Positions 1-8,300 of a stretch of 64,000 bases of DNA are shown piece by piece. The DNA is from Pirellulimonas nuda (lineage in GTDB: Bacteria > Planctomycetota > Planctomycetia > Pirellulales > Lacipirellulaceae): contig NZ_CP036291.1 of assembly GCF_007750855.1 (NCBI RefSeq), positions 3,596,001 through 3,660,000 of the forward strand, in the 5' to 3' direction. The notes below the pieces were generated by a model. It ran no database searches, was not told the origin of the DNA, and saw only the letters and a list, made by a program, of their open reading frames with translations. A program made the translations under genes and the position numbers. The first letter of the stretch is position 1; every line of letters starts with the position of its first letter.

Positions 1-120
1 AGCGGGGCAGGCTTCGTGCCTTCGGCGTTTCCCGCCGACGTTGGACAGCGCGGGCTGGGACCATCCTGGCCGCTACAGAAGAAGACTTGTCGTATCTGTA
101 GAATCTCTGGCGAAGGCCGT

Positions 121-486
121 ATGTCATTCTTCACGAGACCGCCGAGGATTCCTCCCCAGAAGGCGATCGGTATCGGGGTGGTTTGCATATCCCTTGGGAC
201 ACTACTGGGCTCGAATCCAGTTTCGGGGGCGCTGATCGGCGGAGGAATCGGAGCCGTCGTGATGGGGTTCTGGGACTTTCTGCGTCTCAGCTGTATGGCC
301 TGGTTCCGCACGTCACGCTCTGCTAAGCCGTGGAAAGAAGCGGGAAGCTGTAATCACGCAGAGACCACATCTGAAGGCTTGTATCGTCGGCGACCAGTCG
401 GACCGTTGAGATTCGTATGGGAGACCGATTGGCAAGTGACGCCGCTCGGTAATTCCAACGTTTACAGCCTGGTCAGCTGCCGGTAG
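121..486 (+). CDS. possible small membrane protein, function unknown
   Basis: The reading frame has an upstream-extended start at 16, but ATG 121 puts two adjacent hydrophobic, glycine-rich stretches (about residues 13-55, AIGIGVVCISLGTLLG and ALIGGGIGAVVMGFW) near the N-terminus, as in a hairpin membrane protein. The second half (residues 60-121) is rich in Arg, Ser and Trp and has no recognisable domain, so the frame may be partly fortuitous or the gene may be broken near its 3' end. No strong Shine-Dalgarno sequence precedes ATG 121. The next feature downstream is an interspersed repeat. I do not recognise a family. Coding potential is plausible only for the first 60 residues. Confidence 0.3.
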   Translation: MSFFTRPPRIPPQKAIGIGVVCISLGTLLGSNPVSGALIGGGIGAVVMGFWDFLRLSCMAWFRTSRSAKPWKEAGSCNHAETTSEGLYRRRPVGPLRFVWETDWQVTPLGNSNVYSLVSCR

Positions 487-545
487 AAACTGCTTCGGCA
501 TCTTCGTTCGTCGCAGTTTTGGATGGCCCCAGAAACTGCGGCCGG

Positions 546-750
546 TTGGACATCACCTCCTTCAGATTCGGCTCGGACCAAGCTGCCGGAAACGGGCCAG
601 TCGACGCGCGTGCGGGCCAGCATCAACTCGCAGCGGTGTGCCGACCCGGCACACACCGCCCGCAGGTCGGAATCGACCTTGATCGTGCTGGCTGTTGCGG
701 CCTCGGTCGGTTGGCCAGTGGGCACTCCGAGGGAGGTGAGCTGCACCTCC
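546..750. repeat. interspersed repeat family, copy A
   Basis: The left end reads TTGGACATCACCTCC and the right end GGAGGTGAGCTGCACCTCC. The right end is close to the reverse complement of the family's left end (GAGGTGGACATCACCTCC), and each end is itself a near-palindrome. The interior is clearly homologous to copy B at 1499-1706, with shared blocks such as CCAGTCGACGCGCGTGC, CTCGCAGCGGTGT and TTGGCCAGT. The copy lies between the possible gene at 121-486 and the acetyltransferase. Reading frames run through it by chance, so it should not be annotated as coding. Confidence 0.75.
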
Positions 751-924
751 GCGGGGTTGGCGACCTCCCGAAAGTGCAGAGTAGTTTCAGGACCGACACA
801 GTTTGGCGGGAGCGCTTCGCCACCAAGAGCGACGCCCCCTACCGCGGAGGCTTCTTTCTGATGAACCTAGTGGCTACCCGGAGTGTCATGCGGTTCCTCG
901 ACAACTCAAATCAGGAAGAACGCG

Positions 925-1359
925 ATGATCGTTAGGAAATTCGAAAGCCGGGATTTGGAAGCTGTTCTTTCTTCATGGGAGCAGGCAGCGCGACTGGCCC
1001 ACCCATTTTTAGCCGAGGAGTTTCTGGCTCAAGAACGCAAGAATCTTCCAGAGTTGTATTTGCCTAACGCGGAAACATGGGTGGCCGAGATTGACGGAGC
1101 CGCTGTGGGTTTTGTGGCCCTTATTGGCAACGAGATCGGCGGATTATTCTTGCTTCCTTCTCACCACGGGAAAGGGATTGGCCGAGCACTCGTTGACAAA
1201 GCCAGGGAAGTGCGTGGCACGCTTGAAGTCGAGGTGTTCTCAAGGAACTCAATAGGCCGACGCTTCTACGCAAATTGCGGCTTCGAAGAGATCGGCGAGA
1301 GCATCCACGAGCCGACGAGGCAGAAGGTGCTCCGCCTACGATGTTCTGCCAGCGATTAG
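925..1359 (+). CDS. GNAT-family N-acetyltransferase
   Basis: This is a 144-residue Gcn5-related acetyltransferase, predicted to move an acetyl group from acetyl-CoA to an amine. The start is ATG 925, preceded by AGGAAG seven bases upstream; an upstream in-frame ATG at 883 would add 14 unlike residues. The N-terminal MIVRKFESRDLEAVLSSW is the usual beta1-alpha1 of small GNATs. The acetyl-CoA pyrophosphate loop is the segment HHGKGIGRALVDKA (Q/RxxGxG/A type, with His-Gly-Lys-Gly-Ile-Gly), and the C-terminal RRFYANCGFEEIGE is motif B. Overall it resembles the YjaB-like subgroup, whose members begin similarly and carry the PxAETW-like stretch seen at residues 52-58. It is monocistronic and sits between repeat copies A and B. 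The substrate is unknown. Confidence 0.85.
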   Translation: MIVRKFESRDLEAVLSSWEQAARLAHPFLAEEFLAQERKNLPELYLPNAETWVAEIDGAAVGFVALIGNEIGGLFLLPSHHGKGIGRALVDKAREVRGTLEVEVFSRNSIGRRFYANCGFEEIGESIHEPTRQKVLRLRCSASD

Positions 1360-1498
1360 GTACGGCCTGTCTTGGTCACGTCGTTCAACGCCGACTTCCG
1401 AGCAATTCTTCGTGCATTAGAAGTTACCCACCAGAGGCTCCAAACCTGCCTCGGCCTCATCGCTCGCAGCCTGTTCGAATGTCCTCGAGACTGCTGTT

Positions 1499-1706
1499 GG
1501 TGGACATCACTTCCCTCAGATCCGGCTCCGGCCAAGCTGTCTCGGAGATGGCCCAGTCGACGCGCGTGCAGCCCAGCACGATCTCGCAGCGGTGTCCTGC
1601 CGCGTCTTGCACCGCCCGCAGGTAGCCATCGACCTTGGCCGTGCTGCCTGTTGCGCCCTCGCTCAGTTGGCCAGTCGGCACTCCGAGGGAGGTGAGCTGC
1701 ACCTCC
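1499..1706. repeat. interspersed repeat family, copy B
   Basis: Left end GGTGGACATCACTTCCCTC, right end GGAGGTGAGCTGCACCTCC. It is the closest relative of copy A, with visible collinear similarity over the full 205 bp. Sequence just outside the right end (GAGGTTGGTCCAACCGAACG, about 1733-1752) recurs beyond the right end of copy E, so the element may extend about 60 bp further. It lies between the acetyltransferase and the 3' end of the nuclease-transposase gene. The rest of 1360-1816 holds no gene that I can support. Confidence 0.75.
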
Positions 1707-1816
1707 GCGAGTTTGAGGATGGACCGAGACCGCGAGGTTGGTCCAACCGAACGCAGTTTAATCTGGAGCTAAATCGCATCGGTCACTCACCAAATCTGAG
1801 TTACCGCGTACCGGGA

Positions 1817-4534
1817 TCATCGGGCCTTTGGCTTTTGACGCCGTCGAGGTGGCTTGAACTGATCGATATCGCGTTCACCAGAGAGCAGGAAGTCAAGAAA
1901 CGGTTTATCCTGGAAGCGACACGTTTGCGAGATCGACAACAAGCGAAGATAATCGTCCGCACCGGATTGTCCGAAAAAACATCCAGAAATCTTCTGCTGC
2001 ACCGAGAGGTGACGTAGGGAACGTTCCGCCATGTTGTTGTTCCACGGGATTCCATCCTCAATGAGAAAGCGGAAAAGTGATTCTCGATACCGTCGAAATC
2101 GTTTCTTGTACTTCTCGCCCAATTCCGAACCGCTGTCCTGGCCCTCGATCACATCTCGATAAAACTGGTCAACAGCCTTCATGTGCTTCTTCAGGTACCT
2201 TGACTTTAAACCATGCTTGCCAACATCCTCAAAGATAGGGACGAACATGTCGCGTATCTTGCTGAGGAACAACTCGTAGTCTTGGTTGAACGGATTCTTC
2301 CAAAGATCCTCATTCAAATCGCGAATCAAATGCACAAGGCAACGCTGCTGCTTGCAGGTAAGACAGTCATACCCACCATAGAAGTCGGAGACCACAACAC
2401 CTTCATATTGCTTGAGCAGCCCTTCAACAACAGATATCTGCCGGCTCTCACTAAACCTGAGAAGAACGTGTTGTCCGTCTGTTACTACCCAAGCGTAGCA
2501 GTCGACTCCGCGAACATTGATTTTTGTTTCATCCACATGCAAATGACGACTTGCAAGAAGTTGCGATTCGAGAAGTTCCTCGGTTGCGGCGTACTCGTCT
2601 GCGATGTCGCCAACAAACCCGGAAACACTGCTGGCAGCCACATGCTCTGAAATCAAGGTGTCCAGCAAATCCGAAATCACCCGTATCGGCAAACGAAGAA
2701 CGATGCGGAAATGCACGGCCCAGCATTTGATCGATCGACCGAAAATGTGGGCACGAAGTCGCTTGATCGCAGGCGGTGGATAGTAGTAGGTACATTCGGG
2801 GCAAAACGCCTGGTGCCCCACGTACTTGACAACGAATCGCTTGCATCCATTCTTAGTTCGGCCTAGCTCGATAAGCGAATGTTCAGAAGTCTTTCTCGAC
2901 CGTTTCAAGCCCGCCCGTTTGCAGCTCAGGCATGTGCGCTTTCGAGGAACGTGGATGATTTTGTTGGCGCGTCCGGACGGTTTTCTACGGGATGTGGCCC
3001 GCCGTTTCTTTTTGGGCGTATCTTGCTTGCTTTGAATCTTCGCCGTCTCGGGCCGGATTGTGATTCGTTGGTCTTGGTACTTGAGATGAGCTGACTTCAA
3101 GATCCGATCAAACGTTTCGTGAATCTCCAGACCAGATTTCGTTGAGTTGCGTTTCGATGTTGTGGGAACATCAACATCGGGGCGTTCGTGGGCCGCCATC
3201 GACAGGCAGCGAAGTTCATCAGCAACAATCCGCACTGCATCACAGTCCTCTCGGTTATAGGTCAACAGCCGCTGCTTGTATTCGTCATTCCCGGTGTCTT
3301 CCCAGAGAAATCGCCAGGCCAGGCTTTGGATGCCCGTTGAATTGGCTGCCGACCAAGACACGCCGAGGAATTTGCCGAGATCTTTGAGTCGGTTTGAGTA
3401 GGTCGGAAAGTAAATTTTCCCAAAAATCATAGAGTTCACGTTAGTTAGCCTTCCAATCAAGGCGTCGCATTTGAGGCCGTGCCCTTCTTGGACTCTTTGA
3501 AACGCACGTTTCTCGTAACTGCCGTAGTGATAGAGACGCGCGTCTTGCGGAAGCGACTGGATGGTATCGATGCACTCTTGGAAAATGCGTGGTTCATCTG
3601 CTCTTGTGTCCGCCCAGAACGATCTCGTCGTCACCTCGTTGCCCTTCCTGATTAGGAGTCCAATCAAGTAGTCAAAACCTTGCTCTGGAATTCCCTCGAT
3701 GTCCAGGTAGATTTCGACAGGTTGCTCGTGCAGTTTCGGTGCGTCATGCAGGTAGATCTTCTTCGTTCGAAGTGCTAGTGCTTGTAGCTCGATGTTGAAT
3801 GAGGGTTGTGCAGCTGGCGATCGCTTCCTTGCACGCCGTGGCCGAAATAGGTATGAGAGCTGATTGACAGTAAGTACGCCGCGGCGGGCATACTTTTTCA
3901 ACAACTTCGGCGTCATGCGATCCAAAAGGGTGAGATTATCGGTCTCGACTGCCTCTAGCCTGCAACGATCGCGAAACACACATGTTGAACATGCTTCACA
4001 GAGAATCAATGGAGGCTCAGTCGCGTCGGCGCGAGATAGCTCTCGGAGGTCATCGACGATGGAGCGTACCTGTGGAAAAAGCGACGCGACCTTCACCCTC
4101 TTAGGCTTACCGCCAAGAGAAGCCAAGACACCGTGCTCAGGGAGAATCGTCTCTGATTGTCCGATCACGTATGCTGCAAAGGCTAGTGCAAACCTGTGTT
4201 TCTTTGTGAAGCTCTGGGCACCTACCACAAGATGTGGCTCGCTGCTTTCGCGTCTTCTTGTGCTGTACTTTCGCGTGATCGCGTCACATGCGGCCACGAG
4301 ATCCCCGGCTAAAACGCGTGGCGATGATTCGGCACCGGCAACACCGGCGATTCGTTGGGTGATATCACCTTCGATGCTGGCAAGATATGTCTTGCGAATT
4401 GCGTCTGCACGCCTTTCCAAAACCAGATCAAGGTCATGAGCCGTACCTTGCGGTTCACCGTGAAGCAGGTAGTAGGCTTTTCGCTTACATTCGACGTAGG
4501 AAACAACGATCTTAGTGCAGATGGGCTGGTTCAT
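1817..4534 (-). CDS. Cas4/TM0106-like nuclease - DEDD exonuclease - IS66-type transposase fusion
   Basis: This 905-residue protein fuses three modules. Residues 1-250 look like a TM0106-type RecB/Cas4-related nuclease, with Cys16 and the cluster CEACSTCVFRDRC (Cys179, 182, 185, 191) resembling a Cas4-like Fe-S site; the acidic RecB motif is not obvious. Residues 270-445 look like an RNase H/DnaQ-type exonuclease (LDIEG with Asp278/Glu280, YHYGSYE, NREDCDAV with Asp430/Asp432). After a basic linker (505-530) comes a zinc ribbon (Cys535/538, Cys578/581) and an IS66-like DDE domain with HVDET (Asp668), VVSDFYGGYD (Asp717) and NNNMAERSLR (Glu837). I chose ATG 4534 because the frame upstream to 5038 is only repeat copy C read in reverse; no clear Shine-Dalgarno sequence is visible. 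No separate tnpA or tnpB is adjacent. Cargo, guide or recombination function is unknown. Confidence 0.8.
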   Translation of the reverse strand: MNQPICTKIVVSYVECKRKAYYLLHGEPQGTAHDLDLVLERRADAIRKTYLASIEGDITQRIAGVAGAESSPRVLAGDLVAACDAITRKYSTRRRESSEPHLVVGAQSFTKKHRFALAFAAYVIGQSETILPEHGVLASLGGKPKRVKVASLFPQVRSIVDDLRELSRADATEPPLILCEACSTCVFRDRCRLEAVETDNLTLLDRMTPKLLKKYARRGVLTVNQLSYLFRPRRARKRSPAAQPSFNIELQALALRTKKIYLHDAPKLHEQPVEIYLDIEGIPEQGFDYLIGLLIRKGNEVTTRSFWADTRADEPRIFQECIDTIQSLPQDARLYHYGSYEKRAFQRVQEGHGLKCDALIGRLTNVNSMIFGKIYFPTYSNRLKDLGKFLGVSWSAANSTGIQSLAWRFLWEDTGNDEYKQRLLTYNREDCDAVRIVADELRCLSMAAHERPDVDVPTTSKRNSTKSGLEIHETFDRILKSAHLKYQDQRITIRPETAKIQSKQDTPKKKRRATSRRKPSGRANKIIHVPRKRTCLSCKRAGLKRSRKTSEHSLIELGRTKNGCKRFVVKYVGHQAFCPECTYYYPPPAIKRLRAHIFGRSIKCWAVHFRIVLRLPIRVISDLLDTLISEHVAASSVSGFVGDIADEYAATEELLESQLLASRHLHVDETKINVRGVDCYAWVVTDGQHVLLRFSESRQISVVEGLLKQYEGVVVSDFYGGYDCLTCKQQRCLVHLIRDLNEDLWKNPFNQDYELFLSKIRDMFVPIFEDVGKHGLKSRYLKKHMKAVDQFYRDVIEGQDSGSELGEKYKKRFRRYRESLFRFLIEDGIPWNNNMAERSLRHLSVQQKISGCFFGQSGADDYLRLLSISQTCRFQDKPFLDFLLSGERDIDQFKPPRRRQKPKAR

Positions 4535-4675
4535 ACTGTGACTCGGTGATCTAGAGGGAAGAAGCTTTGCCTTTGGTATGATGACGGTCCTATTCCCTGT
4601 CAATTTGTTGTTTTGTGGGCTCACTTCCGACGCGTAGGGTACACCGACGCAAGTTTGGACCTGTCGCTCGTGATG

Positions 4676-4927
4676 GCGGTTGCAACATCTTCGGCGGCTT
4701 GGAGGCTCAGCTAAGTCGCTGAGGTGGACATCACCCGCTTCGGATCCGTCGCCGGCCAGCTTGGCGGAGTTGGACCAGCTTCCGCGGCTCGGCACCCGGA
4801 GCGATCTGCGGAGGTCTTGGCCGAGCCGGGACACCGCTGCGAGTTGGCGGAGCCGGCCAGCCGCTGCGGATTGGGCACACTCGGCCAGTTGGGCATTCTG
4901 GCTCGCGAGGGAAGTGAGCTGCACCTC
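4676..4927. repeat. interspersed repeat family, copy C
   Basis: The core runs from GAGGTGGACATCACC (4721) to GGGAAGTGAGCTGCACCTC (4909-4927). A left extension beginning GCGGTTGCAACATCTTCGGC (4676) is shared with copy D (GCGGTTGCACCATCTTTGGC), so the true left boundary lies outside the palindromic end. The interior is more diverged than in copies A and B. It lies directly upstream of the nuclease-transposase gene and in the same orientation as copy B on the other side of that gene. Confidence 0.7.
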
Positions 4928-5357
4928 TGCAGGTTGCGCCGGAGCGTAGTCGGAATCGACTGATCCAACCGACGGCAACCTGATGTTGAAGATGAAACAG
5001 ACTGCGGTCGGTGTTTCACGCCGAGGGCGGTTGGCCAAGGTCCGCTGATCGAATCGGCCCGTTGACCGATGGCGGCTACAATTAGCACCTATCGGCCAAG
5101 GCCATACTTCAACGGGGATTGCCGACCTGTCGTTCTAGCACCCATGCTCTCGGACGTGAAAAAAGCCTAGCGGTTCACCATCCGGAGACTCAACGCGCTC
5201 CTCCGCAGCAACATGACCAGTCGCCTGCCGATCGAAGGCCGGGTTCTCCGCCAAGAAACGCTTGCAGCCCGCGGCGGCAAGCCGCATAATCCGGGAAGCC
5301 GTAGCGTCATGGACCATGTTTGTCGCCCGTCCGCCCGTATTAGTTGAGGATATTGCG
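4928..5357. other. intergenic region with no supportable gene
   Basis: Between repeat copy C and the large PEP-CTERM gene I see no coding region. The first part still resembles family sequence (GATCCAACCGACGGCAACC at about 4970). A purine-rich GAGGA at 5346-5350 serves as the Shine-Dalgarno sequence for the gene starting at 5358. Confidence 0.5.
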
Positions 5358-8300
5358 ATGGGGATCCGAAGTATGCGCGGAGCGTGGTCTCGCTACGCCC
5401 ACCAAGCCCCGTGCTTGGGCTGTCGGCTGCTGGACCGTCCGCAGAGCTTGTCTCGATGCTTGCTTCTGATTACTGCTCATCTTGTATTCGGCCAGTCCAC
5501 GATCGCCGAACAGGCCAGCATGATTTTTGTGGGAGAGTTTAGTTCCGCCGTCCCAGGCACGACCACCGGGAGCGGCTCGGCCGGCGTGGCCGAGAATTGG
5601 CGCGGCCGCGTCGATATCGAGGTCATCGACCCCGAGACGGGAGAGGCGATCTTTACCTACCACCTCCCCGAACCGGGCGACGACCTCTACTTCGGGCTTA
5701 ATCCCTTGTTCTTCGGCGTACCGGGAATGCGCTCGGTTGCGATGTCGACCTTTGAGAACATGAATGAAGTGGGGTTCTCATCCCACTCGACCTTCAACGG
5801 CGGCTTTGTCAGCTCGACGAGCCAGATGTACCTCTCCAATCAAGAAGACATCATCGGCATCGAGGGGTTTCAGCACGACTACCTGCCGATGGTCTTTGAG
5901 GGGACCGGCCTCGATGCTCCGATCATTGAGGTCACCGCCACCGACCGGATCGACTTCAACAACGTCACGGAGCTGTTTGCCGACGAGGTTAGCCTGACCG
6001 GCACGGCGTCGCCTCTTGACCCGCTGCCAGAGACGCCAGTGATGAACTTCCGTGAGGGGTCGGCGATTTATGCGGGTCAGCTCCGGATCAACGCATTCGT
6101 GCCGACGGATTTCTTGTTCGACAACGGCCGGATCGAAACGCTCGGCGTGCATGTTGCTTCCGCTGACTCGGTGCTCGGCGCCGGTCTGACCAACGTGGTG
6201 TGGGGGAACGACTCGCTGGTCAACATCGATCAGTTCTTGCTCGTCGGCGTCGATGTTGGTCCAACTGCGCAAGCGGGCGTCGCGCGGGTGACGGTCCTAG
6301 AAAACACGCTGGTCGCGGCCAACAACGCTTACGTCAACGTTGGTGAGTTCAACCGCGGCGAACTGTTCGTCCAGCAGGGGGCAGAGCTGCGGGCCCGCGA
6401 GGTCGCCGTGGGGGTCCACGACGAGGGGCTGGTCTCCATCGACTCGATGGGGAAGGTCCTCAGCGGCGACGCGTACCTCGCACGTGTCGCCGGATCGACC
6501 GGCACAATCAACGTCGAGCAGGGGGGCGAGTGGGAGACGGGCAACCTGGTCATCGGCGAGTACGATACGGGCTACGCGTTTATCCGCGACGGGGGGACCC
6601 TGAAGGTCAATAGCGTGGGAGTGCTTGGCTTCAGCGAAAACGCCCGCGGCGTGCTCAACCTGATCGGCCCGACGGCCAAACTGGACCTGGGCCAGAGCGG
6701 TTCGCTACAGATCGGAGGCGAGGGTCGGGGAGAGCTGAACCTCAGCCAGGGGGCGACCATCACGTCTCTCGGCGCGGTCATGCTGGGGGCCAACGCTACC
6801 GGCAGTGGCGTCGTCACTATTGAGGGACAGGACTCGCGCTGGATCTTGAGCGATGACCTCGTCGTGGGCCAGGAGGGCGAAGGAACATTGATGATCGCCG
6901 AGGGAGGCCGTATTGAAACGCAGTCGCCGATTGAGATCGGCCTGCACGAGTCTTCCAACGGGGTGATCGTGCTGGACGGCGCCGAGTCGGCCCTCATCTC
7001 GAGCGGTGACCTGATCCTGGCCGGAGAGGGCGTCGGTCGCCTGGAGGTCGTCAACGGCGCGCAACTCACGATCCAAGCGGTGATGATCGGCCAAGGCGAG
7101 ACGGCAGAAGCGCAAGGAGAGCTCAAGGTCCACGGCGCCGGCTCCTCGGCCGAAACGACCGGCGCGTTTGTCGTTGGCGGCGGGTCCAAGGGGCTTCTCT
7201 TCGTGGAAGACGGCGCCCTTCTCGCCAATAATGGCGATGTCGTCGTCGGGCAGAGTGTCGGCATTGGGGCGGAAGTGATGGTTTCATCGACGGGCGACCC
7301 CGCCCGATGGGAGATCGGGGGCGACGCAAGCTTCGGCCTGAACTCCAAAGCGCGCGTGCGGGTCGAGCAAGCGGGCCATCTCCAGGTCGCTGGCGCCCTG
7401 AACCTCGGCCAGGGTCAGGGGGGTGATGGTCTGCTCGAGATCGTGGGAGAACGCGCGAACGTCGCCGCGGATGATCTCCGCATCGGAAACGTTGGGACAG
7501 GCGAGGTCACCGTGAAAGAGGGCGGCCGGCTGGTGACACAGGGGCGCGGCGTCGTTAGTTCCTCAGCGCCCGGCCCGATGGAGCTTCACGGCACGATTAG
7601 TATCGTGGACCCCGGTTCGCGGTGGGAGATTGGCGAAGACCTCACCGTCGGCGCGGAGACATCCCAAAAGGGCGAGTTTAACATCGCGTACGGCGGAACG
7701 GTTACGACCGGAGGAGACGCGGTGATCGCTCGTGACAGCGGCAGCAGCGGCGAAGCGACAATCGACGGCGAGGTTCCCACCCCGGCCCCTACCCTCTGGA
7801 CGCTTGGTGGAGACCTCACGATCGGAGGGGGAGGGCAAGGACGACTGGACGTCGTCTTTGGGGGACGGTTTGTGGGTTCGTCGTCGACCGACATCGTCAT
7901 CGGCGCGATGGCCGGCAGCGAGGGCGTCCTCAACGTCCGGGGTAACGCTAGTGGCCAGCTTACTGCGGCGACCCACGGCGGCAACATGAAGGTGGGGGGG
8001 AGCGGCTCGGGAGCGCTCTTCGTCAGCCAGAATTCCACGCTGACGACCGGCGGCGACGCCGTCATTTCCGAGACGAGCGGCGCGGACGGTTACGTTCGCC
8101 TCTTCTCTGAGGGCGCCAAGTGGGAGATCACCGGCGACCTCAAGATCGGGGCGGGCCAGAGCGCGACATTAGCGGTTCAGGACAAGGCGCAGCTGGTTGT
8201 CATGAAGGACTTCTCGATTCTAGAGGGTCAGGGGACGATCGACGTGACGGTGTCCGGGGGCGCCTCGGCTACGATGGGCGCCTTCCAAGCAACAGTTGCC

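Noticed and set aside
180..230. tRNA T-loop-like CTCGAATCC near 200
   Set aside because: No acceptor stem or anticodon arm can be placed around it.
546..1706. Protein-coding frames across repeat copies A and B (VQLTSLG-type peptides)
   Set aside because: The frames follow the repeat in every copy on both strands and show no start or conserved domain, so they are not genes.
4535..5038. N-terminal extension of the nuclease-transposase frame to 1073 codons
   Set aside because: The added 168 codons translate repeat copy C in reverse and have no domain; ATG 4534 starts the nuclease module directly.
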